Notes: generated by a model not told the origin, from the sequence alone. A DNA stretch of 64,000 nt from a virus (IMGVR_UViG_3300020596_000020:1-64000); one strand, 5' to 3'. Shown: positions 24,924-33,833, counted from the first letter of the stretch. Numbers and translations are program-made.

Positions 24924-25234
24924 TCAGCAGGCTTCTCTGACGCTTCCATTCTGTACCAGGTGTGCTGCATGTTAACAGTCCACTGCGATTGCTTCTCTAT
25001 CCACTGCTCAAAGTTTTTCTTGAGATGCTCGAGCGCGAGCTCGAGCGTCAGATAGACCTTGCCGTTGATCTCGTCGAGCCTGAACGTCTTCTTTTCAGGT
25101 CCTGAAGTGATGAGATATGTGACATCCTCACCCGCGAAACTGCGACGACGGAGCTCCTCGCACACCTGCATAGGGACAATTTTGTCCGTTTCCGCGGAGA
25201 GTACGTAAATAATCTGCCCAACGTCCATGTTCAC
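24920..25234 (-). CDS. Small unknown protein
   Basis: 104 aa (MNMDVGQIIYVLSAETDKIV). The N-terminal VGQIIYV resembles the GxVY group. The C-terminal half is helical (LELALEHLKKNFEQWIEKQ). The stop is directly adjacent to the next upstream start. Function unknown. Confidence 0.65.
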   Translation of the reverse strand: MNMDVGQIIYVLSAETDKIVPMQVCEELRRRSFAGEDVTYLITSGPEKKTFRLDEINGKVYLTLELALEHLKKNFEQWIEKQSQWTVNMQHTWYRMEASEKPAE

Positions 25235-25582
25235 TTATTCCTCCAGTTTATAAACGTGCATCGCTGGGATGTGCGCCGCGCTGACAGCGAATGTAGGCGC
25301 TTGTTTACCAGTCACGATGCCGAGCGCCACACAGGCTTTTGCGATCTTCTTCCAGAGTGTGTGCTCGAGCTTCGTCCGATTGCTGATCGCTGCGAGATAC
25401 TCGGCGATCGTCGCCTCAGTCATGACAACCCCAGCAGACTCTTCATCTTCTTTAGTCGTTGCAACCGGCGTCATGATAGGCATCACGACGCCGAATATGT
25501 CACGTAACATCTCAAGCTCCTTCGAGGTAAGCGGTACGTCGACGGTCTGTTCGCTGACGCTAGACTTCTTCTTCGCCGTCAT
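25235..25582 (-). CDS. Unknown protein
   Basis: 115 aa with a basic N-terminus (MTAKKKSSVSEQ) and a helical middle (TSKELEMLRDIFGVVM). No recognised domain. Shares one base with the stop of its upstream neighbour. Confidence 0.65.
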   Translation of the reverse strand: MTAKKKSSVSEQTVDVPLTSKELEMLRDIFGVVMPIMTPVATTKEDEESAGVVMTEATIAEYLAAISNRTKLEHTLWKKIAKACVALGIVTGKQAPTFAVSAAHIPAMHVYKLEE

Positions 25583-25866
25583 CAGACGTTGAGGTCCCGT
25601 GTCTCGAGGATCTCCATAAAGGTGTCGAGTGTGTGCTTGTGTTCAGCGGCACGCTTCACCTTGACAATCTTCATTGCTGCGTTAAGCGTCTTCATATCGA
25701 GTTTTTCCTTGAACTCTTCGATAAGTTCCTTGCGGTCAGCCTTGAGCAGATCCTGTTCCTGCTCGATCGTGGCGAGTCGCTTCGTAAACTCTTCCACCAC
25801 TGCGGTGAGCTCGTTGAGTTCGTCGGGTTGCTGCGCGCCGGTCTGAGTGTCATTAGTGTTTGCCAT
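25582..25866 (-). CDS. GapR-like / DUF2312-like coiled-coil protein
   Basis: 94 aa. A long coiled coil is followed by LIEEFKEKLDMKTLNAAMKIVKVKR, which has the layout of the GapR/DUF2312 family (acidic-basic helix, then a short linker and a K/R-rich helix). In bacteria GapR binds overtwisted AT-rich DNA ahead of replication forks. Membership is suggested by pattern only. A phage version could associate with replicating DNA. Confidence 0.5.
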   Translation of the reverse strand: MANTNDTQTGAQQPDELNELTAVVEEFTKRLATIEQEQDLLKADRKELIEEFKEKLDMKTLNAAMKIVKVKRAAEHKHTLDTFMEILETRDLNV

Positions 25867-25881
25867 ATCGGCAAACTTACG

Positions 25882-26937
25882 TCACTTCAACGACTGAAGC
25901 ATACTTTTGAGCGACGTGACGTAAGGACTCTGGTCAGAGACACCCATTCCCATGGCGTGCTTGATCTGGTTCTCGATTTGCGCCGCATAGAACGCCTTCA
26001 TAGAGGCTTTCGCCTGCTCTAGCAACGCTTCGTCGGCGTCGGCCTTCTCATCAGGTTCAAGCGCTTCGTAGTCTTGCGGGACCTGCCAGGCGCCGCCTGA
26101 CGCGTGCGCGAGGTCCTCAACTGTGTTTGCGTTGAGCACTGGTTGCATCGCCTGTTTTAGCGCCATGTTCGTGTTTTTGTCGATCAGTGCTGCGTCCTTC
26201 TTCATCTCGATGACGAGCGGGGACTGCGCGACCATTTTCGCAAACTCTGGCGACATGAGCGCGTCGGCGATGAACTCGCCGGGGGTCTTCTTTTTAGGCG
26301 CGGCGACTGCGGCCTCGGAGCGAGGGCCGGCTTGTTGCGGAACGGGCGCGCCCGGTGCTTGAGCGCCGTACATCCGGTTGCGAATGTCTCGGAGATATAG
26401 CGAGAGAACCTGATTGCCTTCGGCGATAGTGTCGTAGACGGTGAGAATCGCCTCGGGCTTAGCCGTGATCGTCTTGTATGTGAGCCACGTCGTCGGGTTG
26501 TGCATGAAGGAGAAAAGCTGGATGTCGGGGTTGTCGTAGGCCTCGTTGACCGCCGCGTAGGCGTCTTTATACTTCTCAGTGATCTTCTTGATGTACTTTG
26601 CCTGCGTTGCCTCGATCTTCTTATAATCGACCTGGAAACTCGGGACCAAGATGCCGAGCGCGGACTCTAGAGTCGTGCGCACCAACGTGATCAAGCTCAC
26701 GCCGATTTTGCCAATCTCTGCGCCGATCACCTTGATCGCGTTGACGAACGGGTCAATGAAGATCGAGCCCAGATCCATCCCCATGACGCCGGACTTGGTG
26801 TGCTTCGACGAGCCGCCGTAACCGCCGGTCCACGGCGTCGCGCCGCCGTAGTTCGTACCACCGATGCCGTAATCGCCAAACTCCTCTTTGAGCGTGTTGC
26901 GAACAGCCTCGCGCAGCAGCTTTTCGTCAGACTTCAC
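25882..26937 (-). CDS. Virion-type protein with N-terminal LLREAVRNTLKEE motif
   Basis: 351 aa, GTG start at 26937. The N-terminus (LLREAVRNTLKEEFGDYG) carries the recurring basic/acidic helix seen at other N-termini here. A Gly/Tyr-rich linker, a hydrophobic region (about 65-95), a coiled segment, a Pro/Ala-rich linker and a helical C-terminus follow. This modular, low-complexity make-up is typical of phage structural proteins. No enzyme motif seen. Confidence 0.6.
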   Translation of the reverse strand: MKSDEKLLREAVRNTLKEEFGDYGIGGTNYGGATPWTGGYGGSSKHTKSGVMGMDLGSIFIDPFVNAIKVIGAEIGKIGVSLITLVRTTLESALGILVPSFQVDYKKIEATQAKYIKKITEKYKDAYAAVNEAYDNPDIQLFSFMHNPTTWLTYKTITAKPEAILTVYDTIAEGNQVLSLYLRDIRNRMYGAQAPGAPVPQQAGPRSEAAVAAPKKKTPGEFIADALMSPEFAKMVAQSPLVIEMKKDAALIDKNTNMALKQAMQPVLNANTVEDLAHASGGAWQVPQDYEALEPDEKADADEALLEQAKASMKAFYAAQIENQIKHAMGMGVSDQSPYVTSLKSMLQSLK

Positions 26938-26965
26938 AGTCAGTAACTACGTCACATGCATACAT

Positions 26966-27172
26966 CTACGCTACACGCTTCCATTTGGACATCCAGTTTT
27001 CGATAATAGAGAGCAAAACATCGATCTGCGTTGCGTCTTCCATACACGAAAGTCTGTAGTGACGAAAAAGCCTGCTTTGATCTGCCAGCCCAGCCATTGA
27101 CCGATCCATCTCGTTGATGACGATCCAATGCAAGTCATAAAACTTGTAGATCCTTCCGATAATGTCACTCAT
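26966..27172 (-). CDS. Small protein of the GxIY/GxVY group
   Basis: 68 aa from ATG at 27170-27172. The N-terminus IIGRIYKFYDLHWIVINEM fits the shared G-x-I/V/L-Y/W pattern. A competing frame (26971-27168) has a GTGA overlap but a much less protein-like sequence and is rejected. Function unknown. Confidence 0.6.
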   Translation of the reverse strand: MSDIIGRIYKFYDLHWIVINEMDRSMAGLADQSRLFRHYRLSCMEDATQIDVLLSIIENWMSKWKRVA

Positions 27173-27488
27173 CATCGAACTCCAGCGGTTTCCACCAGCG
27201 AATGTTGCGACGCTCCTTAAACGAACGGAGCTTGAGCTCCACCCCCGTCAATTCCTTCCAAAGGGCCACAATCTCGAGCTCCATCTGATTGAGAGCAACA
27301 ATGTTCTTGGTACGTTCATCGCGTTTAGTGAATAATTTTCGTGTGTCATTGTCGACTTCATTGAGTATCTGCTCTTTCAGAGATACCCAATCATCAGTCA
27401 AGTCTTTTACCCATATAACTGTTAATCTAATCGCGCGCTCGACTTTCACAGGAATATTATCGTTACTTTGTTTGGGTAACACGCTCAT
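27165..27488 (-). CDS. Unknown helical protein
   Basis: 107 aa, ATG start (MSVLPKQSNDNIPVKVERAI). A charged helical middle (DTRKLFTKRDERTKNIVALN) and an acidic end. No recognised domain. Overlaps neighbours by a few bases on both sides. Confidence 0.65.
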   Translation of the reverse strand: MSVLPKQSNDNIPVKVERAIRLTVIWVKDLTDDWVSLKEQILNEVDNDTRKLFTKRDERTKNIVALNQMELEIVALWKELTGVELKLRSFKERRNIRWWKPLEFDDE

Positions 27489-27679
27489 GCCACTCGTGAG
27501 TAGTTTAGTTGCTCGAATGACGAATCAGATTGCCACCACGGATTACGACTCGAGTCTTCAAGCGATCGGCACTCCCACTTCTTGATCAGGATGTCACCAT
27601 CACGACGACAGTCAATCACGACGAAGATTTCATCGTGCAGACTCGAGTAGTAGACCTCGCCGACACGATTACACGTCAC
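27485..27679 (-). CDS. Small protein of the GxVY group
   Basis: 64 aa from a GTG at 27677-27679 inside the end of the Nudix gene; the long frame to 28081 is antisense-phase noise over Nudix. The N-terminus RVGEVYYSSLHDEIFVVIDC closely resembles the 2970 protein (HVGDVYQTSLHDARVLICLE). Function unknown. Confidence 0.55.
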   Translation of the reverse strand: MTCNRVGEVYYSSLHDEIFVVIDCRRDGDILIKKWECRSLEDSSRNPWWQSDSSFEQLNYSRVA

Positions 27680-28127
27680 CGAAAAATCTCTCTTGGAACA
27701 CGCGAGTGACGACGCTTCGCAAGGCATCAAACATGGGGCGTTGGTACTGATGACACTGAGGCATGCTCGTGATCGGGAACCACGCCACTTGGTAGTTCTC
27801 TTCATCCATAGGGAAAGGCACGGTGTCGACGGTGTTCTCGATGCCCACGACGGGGATCGCGAGGAAGATGTGAACAGTCTTGCGTTCGTTGCCGGCGTTG
27901 ACCTCGACGCTGCCAAGAAGTTCAGGCAGGACGAGAACGGCGACGCCGGTCTCCTCGTAGGTCTCGCGCGCGGCCGTGTCGATGTCGTTCTCGTTCGACT
28001 CGGTATGACCTTTGGGAAAACCCCACATGTCTTGCTTAGCGCGTGGTCTGACGAGCAAAACCTCATACATACCATGTTCACCCAGACGGATGGTGGCTGT
28101 GCCGCAACTGGTTGTAAGCTTCTTCAC
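27669..28127 (-). CDS. Nudix hydrolase
   Basis: 152 aa, GTG start overlapping the upstream stop (GTGA). The Nudix box is complete: GHTESNENDIDTAARETYEE followed by TGV, matching Gx5Ex7REUxEExGU. An upstream WGFPKG segment is typical of MutT-like and (di)nucleoside polyphosphate hydrolases. It should cleave a nucleoside diphosphate linked to another group; the substrate (oxidised dNTP, ADP-ribose, NAD or RNA cap) is not determined. Confidence 0.92.
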   Translation of the reverse strand: MKKLTTSCGTATIRLGEHGMYEVLLVRPRAKQDMWGFPKGHTESNENDIDTAARETYEETGVAVLVLPELLGSVEVNAGNERKTVHIFLAIPVVGIENTVDTVPFPMDEENYQVAWFPITSMPQCHQYQRPMFDALRSVVTRVFQERFFGDV

Positions 28128-28588
28128 ATTAAGGATGCTAGCGTTTCCAAGTCCTCTACACGCTTACCGTTGGACACAACAGCACGAACCCAGCGCTTCT
28201 TGAGCTTGGAGAGCCAACGACGATATGATTCTGGCTGTCGACCGCGCGCGAGCATCTCTTCATTCGTGTTAGCATGCATCGCTTGGATCGCGTCGTCGTG
28301 ATCGGTCGCCACATGGTCGAATTCCGCCTCGACGGCTGTATGGAACCACGGGCAAAGCTTCTTAGTCGGCTTGACGCCCTTCGACTTGATCTTGTAGTCG
28401 ACCGCGCGTAACATGGGGACAACGACCAACGAGGCCTGCTCGTCGATCCACTTGACCAACACACGTCCGTCGAACGAGATGGCTGCAAGAACGTCGCCAG
28501 CTGGCGCCGCCTCGATAGCCTCAAAGGCACGCTCAGCGTACCATTCGTCCAAGAGCGTGATGACGCGTCCGTCCATGATGAGCTGCAT
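28124..28588 (-). CDS. Unknown protein
   Basis: 154 aa, ATG start. Contains MLRAVDYKIKSKGVKPTKK and a basic C-terminal helix (RRWLSKLKKRWVRAVV), which might bind nucleic acid. No recognised domain. Confidence 0.65.
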   Translation of the reverse strand: MQLIMDGRVITLLDEWYAERAFEAIEAAPAGDVLAAISFDGRVLVKWIDEQASLVVVPMLRAVDYKIKSKGVKPTKKLCPWFHTAVEAEFDHVATDHDDAIQAMHANTNEEMLARGRQPESYRRWLSKLKKRWVRAVVSNGKRVEDLETLASLM

Positions 28589-28594
28589 GACGAT

Positions 28595-28765
28595 TCACTC
28601 GCCGGCCTTGACGCAAGACTGGAGGAAGAAACGCTTGAGATCGGCGTCGGTTACATAGGAGTTGATGTCCATCCCCAGTCGCTCACGAACGAGCTGCTCA
28701 AATCGGGGTTGAACTTCAAGGTCAACGGTACGGCCGTTGGTGATCGTGAACTGTACGTGACGCAT
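28595..28765 (-). CDS. Small unknown protein (56 aa)
   Basis: ATG at 28763-28765 preceded by a strong GGGAGG ribosome site; TGA at 28595-28597. The product begins MRHVQFTITNGRTVDLEVQP, then FEQLVRERLGMDINSYV. It lies neatly between two genes and reads like a compact alpha/beta protein. Function unknown. Confidence 0.65.
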   Translation of the reverse strand: MRHVQFTITNGRTVDLEVQPRFEQLVRERLGMDINSYVTDADLKRFFLQSCVKAGE

Positions 28766-28783
28766 TAGAGCCTCCCTTAAATT

Positions 28784-29422
28784 TTAGTTCGAATGCCTTG
28801 AACCCTTGGACACCAAGACGAGAGGATCGTGCGTACTGTCGGATTGGTTTCCCCAGGGGTGGAGAGGATCTTCATGTACATTGTTCAACCCGTTTTTATC
28901 AGGAAGGAGGTAGGGTGGAACAACCTTTGCCTTGTGCCAAACCTGTCCGTGTTTATCCTTCTTGGAAGAAACAACAGTGATTGTTCGCGTGGAATTTTTC
29001 CAAACCTGACCCACTCGATCGATCACGGGGGCGGCCTTCGCTTGAGTGAGATAGAACTCGTCTTCGAGTTCTTGTTCTACATCGTCCTCGGTTTCGCCGA
29101 CGTACACATCGAGCTCGACGACTAAGTCGCTCACAGCGCCTTGAACTGCGACTTTAATCTCCTCGACATCAGGTTCCTTTTTGAGATACCAACCGATCTG
29201 TCTAGGGTTGATCCCTTCGCCCCAATCAGACTCTGCATTGACAAGCGGATTGACGATATTCGTGATGATTTCCGCGATAGCGAAGACTTCATTGACGTAC
29301 TTGCTAGCAATGGCTTGCTGTTCAGGTGTACGTTCACCACGAGCATCACGTTGACTAGCATTCGCAGCCAGATTCGTTTTTTTGTTTGACAGCGCAAACG
29401 TGATCGTTAGTTCGTAGTTCAT
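28784..29422 (-). CDS. Unknown protein with C-terminal GxVW module
   Basis: 212 aa. An N-terminal beta start (MNYELTITFALSNKK) and helical middle are followed by a C-terminal domain opening IDRVGQVWKNSTRTITVVSS, the same G-x-V-W/Y pattern found alone in several small genes. That suggests a mobile domain fused here to another protein. Role unknown. Confidence 0.65.
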   Translation of the reverse strand: MNYELTITFALSNKKTNLAANASQRDARGERTPEQQAIASKYVNEVFAIAEIITNIVNPLVNAESDWGEGINPRQIGWYLKKEPDVEEIKVAVQGAVSDLVVELDVYVGETEDDVEQELEDEFYLTQAKAAPVIDRVGQVWKNSTRTITVVSSKKDKHGQVWHKAKVVPPYLLPDKNGLNNVHEDPLHPWGNQSDSTHDPLVLVSKGSRHSN

Positions 29423-30061
29423 TTATCTCTTCTTCGGAATGATCGGTGCAGGAGCCGACGTGTCTTCTTTGGGCGGCGGGGCTGCCTTCCGAGTGATAGG
29501 CGCGCCGACATGTGCAGAGGCGGGCGCGATGGCCTTTCTCATCACCGACGGCTTGATGGTGCGCGTAACCTTGCCATTTGACTTTGTCGCAACGCCGTGA
29601 TCCTTGGGCTCCTCAGCCGCACCTGCGTCGACTTGCCCTGAGACGATCTGCGCGATGCCCTTAAGATACGCATGCAGTGCGTCCTGCTCACTATCCTCGA
29701 GTGCGTCGAAGTAGCGTGTGAGCTCGTCCATGACTTTTGTCTCTTTAAAAGATTGACCGCCGCGAATGGAGTTGAGCTGGTCGACGATCGTCTCCACCCT
29801 GACAGACTCTTCGGATTCGTTATCATCCTTAGACGGGTCAGTGTCTGACGAAGGAGAAGTCGGCGTCCCCTTGGGGGCTGAAGGCGCTGGGGCTGACGTC
29901 GCGGCGCTAGCAGGCGCTGCAGCCGGCGCGGAACCGCCGGCCGGGGCTGCTTCCCCCACCTCAAAGAGTCTCGCGCGCGTGACACGCTTGGCATGGTCGT
30001 TAAGTTTGCTGACGAGATTCTCGAGCTGCTGTTTCGTTTGGACGCGCGCTGCTGCCTTCAT
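29423..30061 (-). CDS. Ala/Pro-rich virion-type protein
   Basis: 212 aa. A basic N-terminal helix (LENLVSKLNDHAKRVTRARL), a long Ala/Pro/Ser linker (about 45-80), an acidic helical middle and a basic Pro/Lys end. Low-complexity composition suggests a structural or scaffold protein. It starts next to the stop of 28784. No enzyme motif. Confidence 0.6.
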   Translation of the reverse strand: MKAAARVQTKQQLENLVSKLNDHAKRVTRARLFEVGEAAPAGGSAPAAAPASAATSAPAPSAPKGTPTSPSSDTDPSKDDNESEESVRVETIVDQLNSIRGGQSFKETKVMDELTRYFDALEDSEQDALHAYLKGIAQIVSGQVDAGAAEEPKDHGVATKSNGKVTRTIKPSVMRKAIAPASAHVGAPITRKAAPPPKEDTSAPAPIIPKKR

Positions 30062-30065
30062 TGAC

Positions 30066-30653
30066 TCATTTCCCGATCTTAATGCGATTGCTAGGGCTCT
30101 CTTGCGTGCGGAGTTGACGGATATGACCGATGCTCTCTTGATTTAACGGCGCGCGCTTCAGACGATTCTTTGCCTCTTCAAGACGAAGTGTCTCCTCCAT
30201 GTAGGTGTCGCCGTTGAACTTGGCGGACTCGTGCTTCATATGAGACGGGGAGCGCTGAGTCTGAGCGATCGCATCGCCGATAGCGGTGTCCTGATTCATA
30301 CGGTTATGACCGCAACCCATCGGGTCGTCGCAGTCGTTGGTGATGCCGTCGCCAGGCATGCTACCGCAGCCTGGACATGCCTCAGAGTCGCGTTCGGTGT
30401 CGGGCGCCATCTCGTCACCAAAATCGTCATGAATGTCGTCGAGCGTCAATTCGGGCCAGTGGTACGGGACGCCGGATGCGTCAGCGTGCTCGTCACCATG
30501 TTTCGAGCGCACTCCGGAACTTCGCATCGTTTCGGGCCCGTCGAAGGCTTCCTTGAGGTCGGTCGCACATTTGCGACAAACGTTGGCCCCATAGAAGTTC
30601 CGGACCTCGTTCACACGCTTGACGCACGCATCACAGCTCTTCATCATGCTCAT
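30066..30653 (-). CDS. Zinc-ribbon protein
   Basis: 195 aa from ATG at 30651-30653, overlapping the upstream stop (ATGA). CDAC and CRKC pairs form one zinc site at the N-terminus. CPGCG followed by a spaced Cys near GCGHNRM may form another. The C-terminus is basic. It may bind DNA or protein; function unknown. Confidence 0.6.
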   Translation of the reverse strand: MSMMKSCDACVKRVNEVRNFYGANVCRKCATDLKEAFDGPETMRSSGVRSKHGDEHADASGVPYHWPELTLDDIHDDFGDEMAPDTERDSEACPGCGSMPGDGITNDCDDPMGCGHNRMNQDTAIGDAIAQTQRSPSHMKHESAKFNGDTYMEETLRLEEAKNRLKRAPLNQESIGHIRQLRTQESPSNRIKIGK

Positions 30654-31120
30654 ACGTAGCATGCCTCGTCCGCCGCCACCGTGAACGAGCAGGTGCCGTA
30701 CGAGAAGCTAAGCGAGCAATCAAGCTCGCCCATCAAACCAAAAGTTGCGTTATCGACGGTCGCGCGCACGAGTTCAAGCTTCTGACTTGCGGCTTCTTTT
30801 ACTACCTCAACAGCCGCAGCGATGTTCGTCTCAACCACGACCAGCCATCCCTTGCCGAACGACATAGACGAAATTGTGCCTTCAATCCACTTGACAGTCT
30901 CGTTTGCGAAGACTAGTTCCAACGACACTTCGACAGTTGGAAATGGCTGTAAGATCAACTTCTTAGCCTCATTTTGCTCGGCGCCGACCTCGATGTACTC
31001 GTTCATCTCCTTGATGACGTCATCGAGAGGGAGCGTCAGCAACGCTTCGTCCAGACGACCTTCGAGGTCGTTCGTCATGTACACCGCGTCAGAATCTGTA
31101 GTCGTGCTCGATTTCGCCAT
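30650..31120 (-). CDS. Unknown protein
   Basis: 156 aa from ATG at 31120 (MAKSSTTTDSDAVYM); a shorter ATG at 31078 is possible and avoids overlap. The sequence is helical then beta-rich, with VEVSLELVFANETVKWIEG. No recognised domain. Confidence 0.6.
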   Translation of the reverse strand: MAKSSTTTDSDAVYMTNDLEGRLDEALLTLPLDDVIKEMNEYIEVGAEQNEAKKLILQPFPTVEVSLELVFANETVKWIEGTISSMSFGKGWLVVVETNIAAAVEVVKEAASQKLELVRATVDNATFGLMGELDCSLSFSYGTCSFTVAADEACYV

Positions 31121-31460
31121 CTCGAAGCGCAACGTAGTCCATCTCACGTCGCATACTGTCGAGCGTCTTCGCGAACTCAACCATCGGCTCCGTGAGCCCG
31201 ATCGGTGGCTGCTTGAGCACGACGGTGACCACCTTACCCTCGATGGTCCAAATCACGTCTTCCTTGCCACGATGCGTCTCCAGCGCGATACACTGAATTA
31301 TGAAGCGGTCGCGGATAGGCAACTCCTTGAACTCGTAGCTCTTCATCAGACCGACGTCGATGATGTGCCTCCAGCGGGAGCCTGGTGAAACGGGTCGACC
31401 CGGCTGAACGGCCACGATCGGCTTATTGCTAACCGTGAAGTACTCTTTAAGGGCTTTCAC
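31089..31460 (-). CDS. Unknown protein
   Basis: 123 aa from GTG at 31458-31460, which follows an AAGGAT-like ribosome site; the longer frame to 31601 runs through a promoter-like region. Beta-rich with KPIVAVQPGRPVSPG and a segment IQCIALETHRGKEDVIW. Function unknown. Confidence 0.6.
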   Translation of the reverse strand: MKALKEYFTVSNKPIVAVQPGRPVSPGSRWRHIIDVGLMKSYEFKELPIRDRFIIQCIALETHRGKEDVIWTIEGKVVTVVLKQPPIGLTEPMVEFAKTLDSMRREMDYVALRDGEIEHDYRF

Positions 31461-31491
31461 TCTTGTGATCCTTGCGAAACAGATTTTCTTT

Positions 31492-31520
31492 ATTATAACT
31501 TGCGAGCAAAATCTGAGCAA
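31492..31520 (-). promoter_or_regulatory. Sigma70-like promoter candidate
   Basis: On the minus strand a perfect TATAAT (31492-31497) lies 17 nt downstream of TTGCTC (31515-31520, matching the first three bases of TTGACA). It sits 30-60 bp upstream of the GTG at 31460, in a 164-bp gap without genes. It would drive the 31460 to 25582 gene block. Confidence 0.55.
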
Positions 31521-31624
31521 ACACGAAGTTGTTCTAAGGAGAGCTATACGCTTTCCGCGATCAGGTTCTCGCTGAGGATCTTTTTGTAAAGTCAAAGCCA
31601 ACGATCTCGCGTAGGTTTCGCTTC

Positions 31625-33406
31625 TCAGTCATCGGAATCGTCTTGCGTGTCCGCGCGATAGGCGCGCACGGCACGCTTCACGAACTTCGAGAAGAAATCA
31701 CGGAATTCATCGCTGTACGCCACAACGTCGGCGTTGTCATGCAGGTACTTGATGTCGCCCGCGTCGAGCTCGCCCGTCTTGGTGAGCATCTGGATGTAGT
31801 CGTCGACGCCCGTCATGACGAGCTCAGCGAGGTCATTCGGGTCCATGTCATGCAGAATCTTGAAGCGCTCGAGCGCGATGCCGACGGCCTTCTTGGCGCC
31901 TTCGGGCGTGAAACCGAGCTTCTCGCTGATCTTCTCGTATGTTTCGCCGTCGACACCATAACCGGTGCCGATGTCGATGCGCGGCTTGGGGGAGCCCTTC
32001 TTACCTTTGGGCGCGTCATTGTCGTCGTCGTCCGACTCCTCAGGATCCCAATCGGTGTTCTTGCTGAGCGAATCGAGATATGTCTGCTTCTCCTCGTCGT
32101 CGATGATGTCCTCGTTTGGGTCGAAGTTCAACGAGCCGTCGGCGCGGAAATCGTCATCGGACGAACCACCGAGCGCGGCGAACGTTTTAGAGGGAGGGCC
32201 TTCGAAGTCATCATCTTCGGGACGCGAGGTGTCGAACCCGCCGCTGCCCATGAACTTTCCTTTGCCGAAGCCAAAGGGAAGCTTGTGGTCGCCGTCAGCC
32301 TCAGTCATCGCCGCGTCGTAGTTGGCTTCGTCGAGCTCATCCATCTCGTCGAACTCGTCCATCTCGTCAACACCTCGAATGTTATCTCGCTTGGTCGCAT
32401 TGCGTCCAGCGACTCTCGACGCACCGGCTGCGTCTGCCATCTTCGAAACCGCATCGTGAGCACTGCCAGACGAGTCTGTTGCACGTGCAGCGCGCATCTT
32501 GTGTACATCGCGTGCGGCGGCGTTGCGATCGCCAGGAAGGGGCGTCGAGCCGTCGGGACGCTGCCGACTAATGCCGCCGGCTTGACTCGCGACATCGCGC
32601 GGGTTGATCCGCACGGGGGCCTCAGCAAGAGCTTCAGCCGCGATGTCGCGAATAGCTTCAGCGAGCGAGCCGCCGCCAAAAGACGACGGGTTGTGCTTCG
32701 TCGCTTTGCCCGGGAACGGCTTGTCGCCGTCGGACTCGTTCTTGGTTTTTGTGCCCTTCTTCTTGAACTGATTCGCCTTGAACTTGCCGCCGCCAAAAGC
32801 GAAGGGATTACCCTTCTTCTTCTTGGCTTCCTCGAGAGCTTCGCCGGCGATCTGTCGGATGGCCTCACCAAGGTTCTTGACGGGCTTCTCAGTTTTACCA
32901 GGTAGAGTGGCAAACCTGTCTTCGTAGTCGTCTTTCGTAAACCAGTCGTCGTCGTCATCGTCGTCGTTCGAGGGCAGGGCTTCCGTCACGATGTCGCGAA
33001 CCACGTCCGCGAGATTCATACTCTCACCAATCTTTTTGTCAGTCATGTCAGTGCTCCTCGTGTTCGTTGCATCAGTAGAAGACGGCAGTTCGCGCGCCTT
33101 CCCGAAATCCTTCTTGCCGACCTCGTCGCCGCCGACGAGGCTCTTGATCTTCTTGTACAGTTCGCCAGACTGCTCGTCGTCGACGGTATCAAGCAGGTTC
33201 CGCACCATCACGATCAGCTCGTTTTTGGAGCGCGGCGCATGTCTAATCTCAATGGGATTGAGGTCAAGCTCGAGTGACGTGCGGTCCATCGCCGGGTTTG
33301 GCGTGATCGCAGGTTCCGGCGCGTCGTGACTCATGGCGTCCGTGTTGCTCAAGGCTTCACGAAGCAGCTCACGAAGCGCCGACTCGCTGACAACGGACTT
33401 TGTCAC
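31625..33406 (-). CDS. Large acidic virion-type protein with repeated LxxxIRxIxxEAL helices
   Basis: 593 aa, GTG start. A short helix motif occurs four times: residues 11-19 (LRELLREAL), 131-144 (NLADVVRDIVTEAL), 179-191 (LGEAIRQIAGEAL) and 248-260 (LAEAIRDIAAEAL). A weaker fifth copy lies near 62-72. The rest is acidic and low complexity with Asp runs. This looks like a scaffold or inner-virion protein carrying repeated targeting, processing or assembly helices. No enzyme motif. Confidence 0.65.
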   Translation of the reverse strand: MTKSVVSESALRELLREALSNTDAMSHDAPEPAITPNPAMDRTSLELDLNPIEIRHAPRSKNELIVMVRNLLDTVDDEQSGELYKKIKSLVGGDEVGKKDFGKARELPSSTDATNTRSTDMTDKKIGESMNLADVVRDIVTEALPSNDDDDDDDWFTKDDYEDRFATLPGKTEKPVKNLGEAIRQIAGEALEEAKKKKGNPFAFGGGKFKANQFKKKGTKTKNESDGDKPFPGKATKHNPSSFGGGSLAEAIRDIAAEALAEAPVRINPRDVASQAGGISRQRPDGSTPLPGDRNAAARDVHKMRAARATDSSGSAHDAVSKMADAAGASRVAGRNATKRDNIRGVDEMDEFDEMDELDEANYDAAMTEADGDHKLPFGFGKGKFMGSGGFDTSRPEDDDFEGPPSKTFAALGGSSDDDFRADGSLNFDPNEDIIDDEEKQTYLDSLSKNTDWDPEESDDDDNDAPKGKKGSPKPRIDIGTGYGVDGETYEKISEKLGFTPEGAKKAVGIALERFKILHDMDPNDLAELVMTGVDDYIQMLTKTGELDAGDIKYLHDNADVVAYSDEFRDFFSKFVKRAVRAYRADTQDDSDD

Positions 33407-33408
33407 GA

Positions 33409-33807
33409 TTAACCCTGCTCTTGCTTCGCGACGTCCGCGTTCTGCTGGATGATTTGATTGGTCATCTGATTCATGGTCGGGTTGGGCATCTGCATGGGCG
33501 AGCCGCCGAGGTCAGACGTCGTCGTGATTGTGTTTGGGTTGCCCCACTTGGCTTCGGTCGCGCGTCGAGCGACGTACGTGCCCAGAATGAGGCCGAAGTA
33601 AGCGGCGCAAGCGCCGGAGTCGAATGACTTGAACTCAACAGGTCCGATCTTAGAAAAGATGGACACGATGTAAGCGAAGGTCGTGGCCCAGAAGGAGATG
33701 GCGAGCATCGTCACCGAGATAGACGGGTACCCAGCCGAGTCCTTCATCCACAACTTGCTAGTCTTGATGACTTCAGGCGTGACAGCAATTTCAGGTGTGT
33801 CGCTCAT
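33409..33807 (-). CDS. Membrane protein with two helices
   Basis: 132 aa from ATG at 33805-33807 (MSDTPEIAVTPEV); the longer frame to 33915 overlaps the next gene in a different phase. Hydrophobic stretches at about 33-54 (TMLAISFWATTFAYIVSIF) and 65-79 (ACAAYFGLILGTYVA), then an Asn/Gln-rich tail. May be a phage membrane or portal-associated protein; unknown. Confidence 0.6.
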   Translation of the reverse strand: MSDTPEIAVTPEVIKTSKLWMKDSAGYPSISVTMLAISFWATTFAYIVSIFSKIGPVEFKSFDSGACAAYFGLILGTYVARRATEAKWGNPNTITTTSDLGGSPMQMPNPTMNQMTNQIIQQNADVAKQEQG

Positions 33808-33833
33808 GGCGGGAGTAACTAGGCGTTTCCTCC

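Noticed and set aside
26971-27168. Alternative frame with GTGA overlap at 27168
   Set aside because: The other frame (26966-27172) gives a far more protein-like sequence and fits the GxIY family.
31643-32905. 420-codon plus-strand open frame
   Set aside because: It lies fully opposite the acidic 593-aa virion-type gene. The translation is a low-quality mirror of GC-rich codons and has no domain.
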